From: Clostridium sp. C8-1-8
Lineage (GTDB): Bacteria; Bacillota; Clostridia; Clostridiales; Clostridiaceae
DNA length: 64,000 nucleotides
Assembly (NCBI RefSeq): GCF_009928445.1
Contig: NZ_JAABNO010000004.1
Span: 248,001 to 312,000, forward strand
Direction of reading: 5' to 3'
Shown here piece after piece: positions 35,690 through 44,535 of the stretch. Positions within the stretch are counted from its first letter, which is position 1. The number at the start of each line of letters is the position of its first letter. Made by a program: the position numbers and the translations under genes. The notes under the pieces were generated by a model. It did no database searches. It had not been told where the DNA came from and was given only the letters and a program-made list of their open reading frames with translations.

Positions 35690-36391
35690 ATGAAAATATA
35701 TGCGGTGAAAATTTCTGAGCTAAGTAAAGAAAAAATGGACGAGCTATGTGAGTTAATTGATTTAGAGAAGAAGTGTAGGATTGAGAAATTTATTAATACA
35801 AAAGATAAAGTTAGGACATTAATCGGGGAAATATTGATAAGAACAATAATTCTTGAAAATTTTAATGTTGATAATAAACATATAAGTTTTAATAAAAATC
35901 AATATGGCAAACCTTATTTGGAAGAGTATCCTAACTTTAGCTTTAACATATCTCATTCTGGAGACTATGTGTTGTGTGCTATTGATGGTAAACCTATAGG
36001 CGTTGATGTTGAAGAGATAAAGCCTATTGATTATGAGGGGATAGTTAAAAGCTTTTTTACAGAAAAAGAGTTTGAGTATATTGTTAGTAAAGAGTTGAAA
36101 TTAAGTTTAAATAGGTTTTATGAAATATGGACTTTAAAAGAGAGTTATATTAAATGTTGTGGACATGGGCTAGCAATGCCTTTAAGTTCATTTTCCATTC
36201 AAATAGATCAGTCTAAGGATATTAAAGTTATTAAGGATAATGAATATAATCAGCATACTTTTAAGTTGTTTGATATTGATTCAGGGTATAAGGTAGCTGT
36301 GTGTTCAATAAGCCAAGAAATATCTAATAACATAATAAGATTAGATCAAAACTGTCTAATTGATAAATATACTGGGTTTAATCTTGAATAA
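35690..36391 (+). CDS. 4'-phosphopantetheinyl transferase, Sfp type
   Basis: Attaches phosphopantetheine from CoA to carrier-protein serines of NRPS/PKS systems. 233 aa, the Sfp length. Signatures: FNISHSGDYV, GVDVEEI (Mg-binding Asp and Glu), and FYEIWTLKESYIKCCGHGL (the W-x-x-K-E-x-x-x-K motif). ATG 35690 behind AAAAAGGTG; a longer in-frame start at 35606 has no ribosome site. The next gene is a crippled type II thioesterase; no NRPS or PKS gene is in the window, so any client is elsewhere or lost. Confidence 0.9.
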   Translation: MKIYAVKISELSKEKMDELCELIDLEKKCRIEKFINTKDKVRTLIGEILIRTIILENFNVDNKHISFNKNQYGKPYLEEYPNFSFNISHSGDYVLCAIDGKPIGVDVEEIKPIDYEGIVKSFFTEKEFEYIVSKELKLSLNRFYEIWTLKESYIKCCGHGLAMPLSSFSIQIDQSKDIKVIKDNEYNQHTFKLFDIDSGYKVAVCSISQEISNNIIRLDQNCLIDKYTGFNLE

Positions 36392-36967
36392 GTGGAGGAC
36401 AATTCGATAAGATTATTTTGTTTGCCATATGAAGGTGGATCAGGAGCCATATATTATAAATGGAAAAGGTATCTAAGTCCTTCAATAAAGCTAGTACCTA
36501 TAGAACTAAAGGGTAGAGGCAAGAGATTCAATGAAAAACTTAATATGCCAAAGCACATGTTTTTTTCAGGATATCAGGCGCCTAGCATACCAAGAAAGAA
36601 AATACAGATATATACATTACCTGATGAAGAGTTTATTAAAGAAGTAATTAAGTTAGGTGGCACTCCGCAAGAGGTAGCAAAAAATGAAGAGTTACTTAGT
36701 TTGTTTGCTCCAATTCTTAGAAGTGACTTTAAAATCTTGGAAGAGTATATTTATAAAGAAATGAAAGAAAAGATTCAATGCGACATTTCAATTTTTAATG
36801 GAAAAAAAGATGATATAACTAAAGAGGAGATACTAGCTTGGAAAGATCATGGAGATAAAGACTTTAAGGTTTATAATTTTGATGGAAATCATTTTTTTAT
36901 AAACGATAATGTGGAAAGAATAACGGAAATTATAAATAATACCTTGATTAAAGAAGGTAAATATTAA
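36392..36967 (+). pseudogene. Type II thioesterase (GrsT/SrfAD family) with internal deletion of the catalytic serine region
   Basis: Family enzymes of about 240 aa clear misprimed carrier proteins. The N-terminal IRLFCLPYEGGSGAIYY and GRGKRF blocks join directly to the MPKHMFFSGYQAPSIPRKK block near residue 52 (about 36545). The roughly 45-50 residues that normally lie between, including G-H-S-M-G with the nucleophile, are missing in frame. The acid (GKKDD) and His (GNHFF) remain. It cannot act as a normal thioesterase. The start is also odd: GTG 36392 lies inside the ribosome site GTGGAGG, and the correctly spaced codon is ATA 36407. Confidence 0.8.
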
Positions 36968-37018
36968 TGGGTAGCTAATAAGAATAAATAATAAAAGTAG
37001 TTAATATAAAAACATTGT

Positions 37019-37052
37019 ATAAGTACAACTTAGAAGTGAGAGTTGTACTTAT
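37019..37052. terminator. Hairpin between convergent genes
   Basis: Perfect stem ATAAGTACAACT / AGTTGTACTTAT with a TAGAAGTGAG loop. Weak T-runs on both sides, so its terminator role is inferred from position. Confidence 0.5.
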
Positions 37053-37088
37053 TAATATACATAGTATTCTACGCCTAATAGAAACATT

Positions 37089-37352
37089 TTATTTCTGGTA
37101 TTCTAAAACCTGTCGAGCTATTTCTAAGCATTCAGCTTCGTGTTTTTCAAAAATGTCGTTACCAAAGCTTTTGGTGAATATATCCATTATTATATTTGCA
37201 AGTATTTCAGATGTAAGAGCATTAATCTTATTAGCTTTCTCAACTATTCTTTTTATTTCTCGGTCATATTCATTTGGAGTTACAAAATCTATAAGTTTAA
37301 AAGGATCCCATGAATCTATTACTTTCTTTGTGGTTATAAAATTAATAATAAT
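37089..37352 (-). CDS. DUF1871 family protein with no canonical start codon
   Basis: On the minus strand a frame of up to 87 codons reads VIDSWDPFKLIDF, then Y-D-R-E-I-K-R-I-V-E-K-A, ending ECLEIARQVLEYQK. The WDPF block and helical remainder match the small DUF1871 proteins of Bacillus and clostridia (function unknown). A full ribosome site GGAGGTGAT lies right before it, but the in-frame codons at the right distance are ATT (37350-37352 or the next two); no ATG, GTG or TTG exists before an upstream TAA. Either a real AUU start or a lost initiator. An open frame on the plus strand over the same bases is a shadow. Confidence 0.6.
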   Translation of the reverse strand: MIINFITTKKVIDSWDPFKLIDFVTPNEYDREIKRIVEKANKINALTSEILANIIMDIFTKSFGNDIFEKHEAECLEIARQVLEYQK

Positions 37353-37394
37353 ATCACCTCCAATGGATTTTTAATCCCATAATTTACATATAAG

Positions 37395-37823
37395 TTATTT
37401 AGTCTGTTTCATTATAGGTTGTAGACTTACTTGTTCCTCTTTATTATTGTAGGTTATAGTCACACTCTCACCTTTATAATTAATAGGGGCATAAGTTAAT
37501 GACATTGACGCCATAAAACACTTTTTTGTATTAGCGTAATAAATAGTTCCTGAACCTGTATATTTAGAGGCGGTTTTAAGCTTACATTGAATTTTAGAGT
37601 CTTTATCTAGTACTAAGTTTTTAGGTGCAATTTTAATGTCTAGAAATCCATCCCATACATCAAGAGAAACAGTCCAATTTTAATTTTCTCCTGCATAGGA
37701 TTTATTTTTATAAGATACTTCAGGATTCAAGTTAATGTTACTTAAGCCCAAGGTTAATAAGATTATTGATAATATTAGAATAAAGATAATGATATAACGT
37801 TTTTTATTTAAAATATCCTCCAT
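37395..37823 (-). pseudogene. Signal-anchored protein gene interrupted by an in-frame stop
   Basis: On the minus strand: EDILNKKRYIII and a hydrophobic segment, then SYKNKSYAGEN, TAA (37680-37682), and in the same frame NWTVSLDVWDGFLDIKIAPK continuing for 94 residues to QPIMKQTK. The two parts read as one exported or membrane-anchored beta-rich protein of about 142 aa. I do not recognise the family. GGAGG lies just inside the apparent ATG. A single-base change or sequencing error would explain it. Confidence 0.55.
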
Positions 37824-38227
37824 TAAATAATTTTCTATTTATGTCAAAAGGATAATTACTCATTTATATATTAATATATTTTAGGATATATGCGAAGTAG
37901 TTTGGAAAAAATACCAATAGTTTTATATAGCTGATTAGAGTAAGCAGTGAAGCTTAGGATTGCAGAATTATGTAGTTTTCATTTTAATATAGCTATTATT
38001 AAAAAGGTAAATGTTTAAGTGCTCTGGATAAATATTTTATTATTTAGAACACTAACAGAAGAAGTTATATCGTATGGATACCAATGATTATAACTAAATT
38101 TATATATGTATTATAATCTCAGCCTCTGAATATTATTGGGAATGTGTAAATCAATATTTTAAGTATGATATCTATAGGTGATTAATGACTTAGTGATTTA
38201 CTGAAAAAAGTAAAGGAAGTGTACTAA
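37824..38227. other. Intergenic region, no gene seen
   Basis: AT-rich; CTCTGGATAA near 38023 resembles the end of the 4378 element. Otherwise nothing recognised. Confidence 0.4.
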
Positions 38228-38722
38228 ATGAAGCTTTTGATGTCATTGATAACCTCAATTACTATTGCTACAAGCTATTTCATACCTGATATATCACAGA
38301 GGAATACTAATCCGAGAATCATAGATGCATTTATTTTGGCCTATGATGCAATGTACTCAGAGGATAAGGACTTATCACATCATAATAATATTATACTAGA
38401 TATGGAGTCCGTGTATTTCACTGATACAACTCATGAGGAAAGAGAAAAGGCTATTGATTACTTCAAAAAATATAATAAACAGCTGTTAAATGCCTCTCTT
38501 TTCAAGCTGCAGCAAATTGGCTTAGCTAGTGATATGGGGCAATTAAAATTAGATGGAGTTTTACTGATGATGACAGAGGTAAGTGCTGACATACCAGATG
38601 GAATAATTATAAGAGGCTATAAATGGAGAGGACCTATTGCTGCTCGTGAGTATAAAATAAGATTAAAAGTAATTGACGGCAATTGGAAGGTAGTTGAGGT
38701 AAAGCTACTGGGAGTAGCATGA
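38228..38722 (+). CDS. Exported protein of unknown function
   Basis: 164 aa beginning with a short signal-like segment (KLLMSLITSITIATSYFIP). The body has FILAYDAMYSEDKDL and, in the C-terminal half, alternating strands ending in IRLKVIDGNWKVVEVKLLG, a pattern of small NTF2-like or DUF4829-like extracytoplasmic proteins of clostridia; this is only a resemblance. ATG 38228 behind AAAGGAAG. It stands alone. Confidence 0.6.
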   Translation: MKLLMSLITSITIATSYFIPDISQRNTNPRIIDAFILAYDAMYSEDKDLSHHNNIILDMESVYFTDTTHEEREKAIDYFKKYNKQLLNASLFKLQQIGLASDMGQLKLDGVLLMMTEVSADIPDGIIIRGYKWRGPIAAREYKIRLKVIDGNWKVVEVKLLGVA

Positions 38723-38991
38723 TAAAGAAATTATAATCTTGTTGGTTTTACTTATATGAGTTGATTTTATAAAGCGTTTATCTGTCTAAATAATTTACAC
38801 TTATTCAAAAGTAGCAGTCCTAGGGGATTCATAAATTAATAGTTGAAGTTTTATAATTGTATAGGAACTTAATGACCCAACTTAATAATGAGTTTTGGAT
38901 TAATTTACATATTAAGTATCTTACTGTATAATTACATTAACGAAAAAATGTATAAATAGATATGTTTTTTAAAATAAAACGGAGAATTAAA
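38723..38991. other. Short intergenic region
   Basis: Nothing recognised besides the ribosome site (CGGAGA) of the next gene. Confidence 0.3.
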
Positions 38992-39450
38992 ATGGGAGAG
39001 ACTGAAATGGTGGTAGATTTTAAGAACACAGAAGAACTTATGATTAAGTGGCAAAAGATTTTGAGGTTAGAGGATTGGGATTTGTACCTGAAGATTGTTG
39101 AAAAGCCTTGGAGAAAATCTGGTGATGTAAAGATAGATACCTCTAACAGAAAAGCAGTGGTGTTGATTAATAGCAATCCTACTTGTACTAATCTTGAGGA
39201 GATAGTGGTGCATGAGTTACTTCATCTAAAGTTGTGGGGCATGGATCAGATGATTGAAGGGTTGATAAACATAGTATTTGGAGATAATGAAGATGACAAG
39301 AAGAGGGAATTTGCAATGGATCAATTCTTTGGTGTATTGGAACCAACCGTTGAGGATCTTACAAAGTCATTTTTAAAGGTTAGTGGCTCTGAAGATGACT
39401 TAAGCTTTGGAATATTAGAGAAGCAAATAAAAGAAGAAATAAGTGAATAG
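38992..39450 (+). CDS. Putative zinc metallopeptidase (HExxH, small zincin)
   Basis: 152 aa. The zinc-binding H-E-L-L-H (VVHELLHLKLWG) lies at about residues 79-83 with a downstream acidic EFAMDQFFGVLEP region that may supply the third ligand. The N-terminal WQKILRLEDWDLYLKIV and strand TSNRKAVVLINS are like small phage-associated SprT/ImmA-type zincins. ATG 38992 behind CGGAGA; an in-frame ATG at 38962 has none. The substrate is unknown; no phage gene lies nearby. Confidence 0.7.
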   Translation: MGETEMVVDFKNTEELMIKWQKILRLEDWDLYLKIVEKPWRKSGDVKIDTSNRKAVVLINSNPTCTNLEEIVVHELLHLKLWGMDQMIEGLINIVFGDNEDDKKREFAMDQFFGVLEPTVEDLTKSFLKVSGSEDDLSFGILEKQIKEEISE

Positions 39451-39470
39451 GATAATATTTCTTGGGAAAT

Positions 39471-39493
39471 AAAAAAGACACCGAAGTGTCTTA
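39471..39493 (-). terminator. Terminator overlapping the stop codon of the 50-aa gene
   Basis: AAGACAC, TTCG loop, GTGTCTT then a T-run on the minus strand (39469-39476 region). A UUCG tetraloop hairpin. Confidence 0.8.
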
Positions 39494-39643
39494 TTTGTTT
39501 CCTTTTTTCATTACCATAAAATAAAATTCTGTGCCAAACTCTTCATTGAATTCTGTTTCTAAATCTCTTAAACGCTTTAATTGTTGTCCTTCTATATCAG
39601 CATATTCCATAGGTTTAAGTTTATCTAAATGTTCACTAGTCAT
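39491..39643 (-). CDS. 50-residue protein of unknown function
   Basis: ATG 39641-39643 lies 7 nt behind a perfect AGGAGGTG (39651-39658). The product is MTSEHLDKLKPMEYADIEGQ followed by a charged helix (QLKRLRDLETEFNEEFG) and TEFYFMVMKKGNK. A UUCG terminator overlaps its stop codon. The combination of consensus ribosome site, codon use and terminator argues for a real small gene. It is reminiscent of small clostridial proteins with an E-F-G-T-E-F-Y-F-M ending; no function known. Confidence 0.72.
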   Translation of the reverse strand: MTSEHLDKLKPMEYADIEGQQLKRLRDLETEFNEEFGTEFYFMVMKKGNK

Positions 39644-39716
39644 AAAGTAACACCTCCTATGTTATATAATATGGAGAAATTATAGATCTTAAACCTGCGA
39701 GTTTCAAGGGGGAAAA

Positions 39717-40817
39717 TTATCTTGCTACATTTTTTCCTTCGAACCTTGCAGTTACACTTACTTTAAATTGAACTTTAGGTAATATTTCTGAAAGCCATTC
39801 ATCAGATAAGGAATATGAAGGGTTATACTGCCAATAATTTAGCTGGAGATTTAGCGGGTCTACATTCTCAAATCTAAACTTTTCAAGTAAATAAGTTATT
39901 TTACACTTAAGTTCATTTTCTATTATTTCTAAAGCTTCCTGTCTATCGATATTATATTCTGTTCCTTCTTCTACCAAGAGTTTTAATTTGACATTAACGT
40001 TACAGATAGTAAGGTCTGATTGCTTAGTAAAAGAGTATTTTGTATTACTGCTCCTAAGGTTAAAGCCTAGTATTTTATTACCATCTGTAGGAACGTATAT
40101 AAATGCAGAGTTTGTTTTGTTGTTTGCTAGTATATTAAACATCTTAACCTGCTCATTTTTCAAAAGCATTGATAGTCTGTTATGTTTACTTAATATTGCT
40201 AACTCGTTTTCTTGTATACCATCGTTCTGTAATTCAAAAACTGGCATTGAGGTAGTTAGTCCTGGCGTATTTAATTGAGTGTATAACTCAGAAAGCTTTT
40301 TTTTATAGGTATATGGGGAGTCAACTCCTTGACCAAATCTTAGAAATAAATCAGCGCCAGCGTAGGTTTCTGTAACTGACTGCGTATCTAAGATTTCCTT
40401 AGCTGATGGATTGGCGGCTGTAACCCACATAAGATTTTGAAAATCTCTTCTTGTTATAAAAAATGCAGCAATATGTCTTAGGTTATCCTGAGATTGATTA
40501 AAAAAACTTTTTCCCAAAATTAATATTTTCATATGACTATAGTCTGGCTCTAGTGCCAATTTTTGTTTTACCTTCCTTAGTGCAGCTCCTATAGAGTCGG
40601 CTTCAACTTCCACTAGCTTGTAGTTCAAATCAGAGCTCTTAACCTTTGTATTTGATGGAATGGCACCTTTTATGGTTAACTTCACATCACCTTTTTCATT
40701 GATAGAATCAATACCGATAGCTACTATAAAAATTCTCCTATCAATATCTTTATAGTCACATCCGTAACAATTCAATATAAAAACAAATGATAATAGTAAA
40801 AAAAATAATCTTTTCAT
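39717..40817 (-). CDS. gerKC: Spore germination protein, Ger(x)C lipoprotein family
   Basis: C subunit of a GerA-type germinant receptor. N-terminal lipoprotein signal ending LNCYGC with the lipidated Cys at about residue 20. The N-terminal domain (IFIVAIGIDSINEKGDVKLTIKGAIPS) and LRHIAAFFITRRDFQ are typical; the C-terminal domain has the EIIENELKCKITYLLEKF helix. 366 aa. ATG overlaps the upstream permease-like gene by 4 nt. Anchored on the outer face of the spore inner membrane. The choice of gerK rather than gerA as symbol is by clostridial convention. Confidence 0.9.
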   Translation of the reverse strand: MKRLFFLLLSFVFILNCYGCDYKDIDRRIFIVAIGIDSINEKGDVKLTIKGAIPSNTKVKSSDLNYKLVEVEADSIGAALRKVKQKLALEPDYSHMKILILGKSFFNQSQDNLRHIAAFFITRRDFQNLMWVTAANPSAKEILDTQSVTETYAGADLFLRFGQGVDSPYTYKKKLSELYTQLNTPGLTTSMPVFELQNDGIQENELAILSKHNRLSMLLKNEQVKMFNILANNKTNSAFIYVPTDGNKILGFNLRSSNTKYSFTKQSDLTICNVNVKLKLLVEEGTEYNIDRQEALEIIENELKCKITYLLEKFRFENVDPLNLQLNYWQYNPSYSLSDEWLSEILPKVQFKVSVTARFEGKNVAR

Positions 40818-41887
40818 TCAGTACTTTTCACCCACTTTTTACTTTTATAATATAAGGTTGGGCAAGTAATGCAGATTATGGCAAACCAAATATATCCCCA
40901 GATGGTTCCTATATTAAGAATTGCTTCAAAATCTGTAGCTATTGTTGGAAGTACCAATAGGAATAATATAACCACTGTGTAAACTAACCCACGAGCTTTT
41001 GATGAGTTTAACGTGTTTTTAAATAACTTATTGGCTACATAAAAGTATGAGGTTGAGCCTAATATCTGTAAAGAAATATATAAAGGCAACATTAGAAAGA
41101 GAGTTCTTTCTATTATAAATAGATCTAGTGATACAGTATCAGCTGTTGCAAGTATTGGAAAGCTTAGGGATTGTACTGCATTCGGACCCCAGACTCCTAT
41201 CGGTACTAAAATTGGTAAGAAGGATAGTGGTATTCCGATAAGACCATATATTAGGTAAGCCACTTTGAAGCTCTTTTTCTCTAAACCAGTATTATATACT
41301 GATAAACTCTCTATTCCATTAAAAAAGTATGCTGCGGAAACTATCATTTTAAAAAAAGGAAACTTTAATGAATGAGTTATTGTACCTATTATAAATCTAG
41401 AATCTAAACCTTTTATTATTACAGTGAATATTACAGGAATCAGAACAATTGAAAATAATGAAAATAACCCTATGGAATATAATATTGATCTCTCAGAATT
41501 CTTGAAAGCTGTGTAATATATAAAAAGAATAAACATAGCTATATACATTCTATTGGTTTGAGGCATAATATTAGTTCCTATTACTATGATTAGAGGTATA
41601 TATATAACTATTCCAGTTACAAATGAAGTAATTATTTGTAAGTATACAATCAATGTTCCTATGTACTTATTAAATAATTTTTTTGTAATAAATATTAGAT
41701 CTTTTTTCACAAAAATGTTATAACAGTTTATTAGACAGTAGCTGTTGAACATTGATATGGAATAGCCTATAAATATAGCAAAAATAAATCCGTTATAAAT
41801 ATTTTTGCTTTGTATATTGGGATAATAAACTATCATGCTAATAAATATATGTCCTACTATATAATAATAAAAATATTTAGATCTCAT
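40814..41887 (-). CDS. gerKB: Spore germination protein, GerAB/GerKB permease-like family
   Basis: B subunit of the receptor, an APC-superfamily protein of about 10 transmembrane helices that binds the germinant. 357 aa from ATG 41885-41887, which overlaps the gerKA stop (TAATATG); a TTG at 41905 is the alternative. Features include a Y-x-I-G-L-F-S-L and VSAAYFFNGIESLSVYNTG in TM6 and the C-terminal WVKSTE tail. Translation probably coupled to gerKA. Confidence 0.88.
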   Translation of the reverse strand: MRSKYFYYYIVGHIFISMIVYYPNIQSKNIYNGFIFAIFIGYSISMFNSYCLINCYNIFVKKDLIFITKKLFNKYIGTLIVYLQIITSFVTGIVIYIPLIIVIGTNIMPQTNRMYIAMFILFIYYTAFKNSERSILYSIGLFSLFSIVLIPVIFTVIIKGLDSRFIIGTITHSLKFPFFKMIVSAAYFFNGIESLSVYNTGLEKKSFKVAYLIYGLIGIPLSFLPILVPIGVWGPNAVQSLSFPILATADTVSLDLFIIERTLFLMLPLYISLQILGSTSYFYVANKLFKNTLNSSKARGLVYTVVILFLLVLPTIATDFEAILNIGTIWGYIWFAIICITCPTLYYKSKKWVKSTE

Positions 41888-41888
41888 A

Positions 41889-43223
41889 TTAATGCACTTT
41901 CCCAAAGATAGATTTTATTCTACTTAACGGTATATTAGCTGGATCAAAAAATGGATTTTTCAGACTATTTAACGATGTGAGATAAAAAATAGTAGTAATC
42001 ATTCCTGTAATAAACCCAATCATTCCTCCTATGACAGTGAAAAACAGTATGTAATATTTAAGAACTCTTATAGAAAGACTCATCGAGGTTGTTGGTATAA
42101 CAAAATTTGATATGGCAACTGCTGATACTATTATTATCATAACTTCGCTGGCTAAGCTTGCTTCAGTAACTGCCTGACCTAAAATTAGTCCACCAACAGT
42201 AGTGGCAGTAGAACCTATGGTTTTTGGAAGTCTTAAACTTGCTTCTATAAGAAATTCCATCATTAAAAGCATGAAAGTAACTTCAATATAAGAGGTGTAA
42301 GGCACTCCAGCTCTAGAACCAGCTATGGAGAGGGCAAGTTGAACCCTAAATACTTCGGGATTGTAGGCTTCAAATGCAACATACGCCGAAGGAAGTACTA
42401 TGCTAATAACTAATGCTATATATCTTATGCATATTAAAAAAATCGAAGGTACTGGAAGCAAATACTTATCATCAACGGTAGTGAAGTATTCATGAAAAGA
42501 TGAAGGGGAGATAGCTGCTACAGGTGTTCCTTCTAGTAAAATGACTACTTTCCCCTTATCTATAGCATTAATTGCTCTATCAGGTCTTTCAGTAGTTATA
42601 AGACGCGGAAATATAAACTGACCCTTTATTATTATTTGCTGCAGTTCATTTAGTGCACCAACTGTTCCTTCTTCAATGGTTAAAATCTTATCTCTAATTT
42701 CAGTTAATAATTCTGTATCCACATTAGCTTTGTTATAAAGTAAAGCCACTTCTTTTTTATTAGTTTTACCGATGGTTAGAATTTTTACTATAAGCTCGTC
42801 TGTTTTATAAAGATTTCTTATTAGATTAATGTTAGTGTCCACTTTCTCGATAAAAGATTCTAGCCCTCCTTCAAAGCTTGATTCTCTTATAGCTGTACTT
42901 ATAGCTCTAGATTTTGAACTTGAAAAACCTGTCATAGCAACTAAAGTATTATTTATCTTAGCCACTACATAGCCACTTACTAAGTATTCTATCTCGCTTA
43001 TATTTGAATCATCTATTTTCGTAGACATATTTTGAATATACAAGTTAAAGGTATCCTTATTTTTCATATAAGGAATCTGAATTTTATCGATTATTTCGCT
43101 AAAACCTACTAAAGTTTTTAAAAAGTACAACGTAATTTCTTTATCAAGCTGTATGATAGAACCATCTGAAGTTTCATTAAAGTAATCTATAATTCTAGCA
43201 TCTATTTCTTTAACTTCCTCCAT
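41889..43223 (-). CDS. gerKA: Spore germination protein, GerAA/GerKA family
   Basis: A subunit of the germinant receptor. Large hydrophilic N-terminal part (about residues 1-235: GSIIQLDKEITLYFLKTL, LVSGYVVAKIN, RAISTAIRESSFEGGLESFIE, FPRLITTERPD, GKVVILLEGTP) followed by five or so membrane helices with AFEAYNPEVFRVQLALSIAGSRAGVP. 444 aa. ATG 43221-43223 behind GGTGAG. The A-B-C order and overlaps define one operon, expected in the forespore; upstream on the minus strand CATAATA at the right distance could be a SigG -10, but no -35 was found. Confidence 0.92.
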   Translation of the reverse strand: MEEVKEIDARIIDYFNETSDGSIIQLDKEITLYFLKTLVGFSEIIDKIQIPYMKNKDTFNLYIQNMSTKIDDSNISEIEYLVSGYVVAKINNTLVAMTGFSSSKSRAISTAIRESSFEGGLESFIEKVDTNINLIRNLYKTDELIVKILTIGKTNKKEVALLYNKANVDTELLTEIRDKILTIEEGTVGALNELQQIIIKGQFIFPRLITTERPDRAINAIDKGKVVILLEGTPVAAISPSSFHEYFTTVDDKYLLPVPSIFLICIRYIALVISIVLPSAYVAFEAYNPEVFRVQLALSIAGSRAGVPYTSYIEVTFMLLMMEFLIEASLRLPKTIGSTATTVGGLILGQAVTEASLASEVMIIIVSAVAISNFVIPTTSMSLSIRVLKYYILFFTVIGGMIGFITGMITTIFYLTSLNSLKNPFFDPANIPLSRIKSIFGKVH

Positions 43224-43410
43224 AATAACTCACCATCCTTTTATTATATTATGTTCGTATAGTTTGGCTTAATTGGATTTTATTATACATAAATTAAATA
43301 ACTTAAGGAAATTAGTGATTGAATGAAAAGTTTGTGGAATTATTTACATGTTTAATATTTCATTTAATACAGAAAATAGGATAGAAATTTATTTATTTGG
43401 AGGTGCTATA

Positions 43411-43614
43411 ATGAGAAAACTTTCAGATGCTGAGGTTCTTTCTTTATCTGGATTACTAACTGCCGAAAGAGATGGCTTAGCAGTTGCTAGAGCAGTACAA
43501 GGATTTATAAATGATGATGAAATTAAGAAACAAGCTGAAGCTGCTGTTTTGGCTGCAGAGGGAAGAATAAGAGGAATTCAACAATTTATTAATGAAAACC
43601 AAGTTACAAGATAG
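43411..43614 (+). CDS. Small spore-coat-associated protein (CotF-like helical)
   Basis: 67 aa from ATG 43411, 6 nt behind GGAGGTG; an in-frame ATG at 43348 lacks a ribosome site. All-helical, alanine-rich (GLLTAERDGLAVARAVQGFI, KKQAEAAVLAAEGRIRGIQQFI), like the ferritin-like halves of clostridial CotF-type coat proteins. Divergent from the germination operon and directly followed by a second coat gene. Confidence 0.7.
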   Translation: MRKLSDAEVLSLSGLLTAERDGLAVARAVQGFINDDEIKKQAEAAVLAAEGRIRGIQQFINENQVTR

Positions 43615-43632
43615 GAAGAGGTGATTAAATTG

Positions 43633-43935
43633 ATGTCAACATTACTAGAAAACATGGGATTAAAAGATACCGTTATGAATGATGAGATTATACTTAGCAA
43701 TATGATTGGCGCTGCTAAGTGTTCTGCTAATGCATATCTTAATGCTGCTTTAACAAGCTCAACTCCAGAACTAAGAGCAATGTACGCTTCAAGCTTAAGC
43801 CAAGTTATGAATGGTCATGCAGCACTATGTGAGCTTGCTATAAGTCGTGGATTTAGTAATCCTTATGCAGTACCAACAGATATTCTTGCTGACGCTTATA
43901 AGAAGTCTGAGGGTGTTACTAACAAAAATGACTAA
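43633..43935 (+). CDS. Spore coat protein, CotF family
   Basis: 100 aa ferritin-like four-helix fragment: NDEIILSNMIGAAKCSANAYLNAALTSSTPELRAMYASSL and a tail NPYAVPTDILADAYKKS, characteristic of clostridial CotF/spore coat proteins (the Y-x-x-P ending). ATG 43633 behind GAGGTGATT; GTG 43621 overlaps that site. Two-gene operon with the preceding coat-like gene. Expected in late mother-cell expression, though no SigK promoter was identified. Confidence 0.82.
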   Translation: MSTLLENMGLKDTVMNDEIILSNMIGAAKCSANAYLNAALTSSTPELRAMYASSLSQVMNGHAALCELAISRGFSNPYAVPTDILADAYKKSEGVTNKND

Positions 43936-44118
43936 TTTGAATTAGGTAATTTATAAAGGGTAAATAATAAGTTTTTTACTTTATAAATGTTTAGTGCTAA
44001 GATTATAGGATTTCTAAAATTAAGCAAATTATATAAGATCTTTAGTTTATATAATAATTAGGACTTTTAGGTTAATGTTAAATATGGGCCTAAGTTTTCT
44101 TAATTTAAAGCTTAGTTT

Positions 44119-44182
44119 GGAATCCTATAATGAAAGTATAGAATATATTAAGTTTCTATGCTTTTATTATAGGATTCTTTTA
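44119..44182 (+). terminator. Long hairpin, terminator or palindromic repeat
   Basis: GGAATCCTATAATGAAAGTATAG pairs with CTATGCTTTTATTATAGGATTC across a 14-nt loop (two mismatched positions), followed by TTTTATG. It lies 180 bp after the coat genes; the 43936-44450 gap holds nothing else recognised. Confidence 0.5.
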
Positions 44183-44451
44183 TGAAGGCTAAAGCCTTAC
44201 AAATTATAATTATAAAACTTATTCATATAGTAAGTTTTTTAAATGTATTACTTAGAAGCAGATCTTCAATATAATTAATAGTTAAAAATATAAGTGCAAA
44301 ATATGTAAGAATTTGCATATAGAAATATAGCTTTTATTATATTGACATAATGAATATTTAGCTATAAAATAAAGTTCCAGTAGTTAATAATTCAGTTCAC
44401 TATTAAATATTTAATTAATTTTTAACTTATTGTGACTTGATAAATTTACTA

Positions 44452-44480
44452 TTGAAATTTGTTTCTGAATCGTATATAAT
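44452..44480 (+). promoter_or_regulatory. SigA-type promoter for the 6S-like RNA
   Basis: TTGAAA (44452-44457), exactly 17 bp, TATAAT (44475-44480). No coding frame follows, only the structured RNA region. Confidence 0.7.
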
Positions 44481-44535
44481 TCATTATAGAAGCAGAAAAC
44501 ACAAAAAGCTTAACTAAGTGTAAATAAGTTCATAT

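Noticed and set aside
37015..37374. 119-codon open frame on the plus strand
   Set aside because: It is the shadow of the DUF1871 frame on the minus strand, which has a strong ribosome site and a family match.
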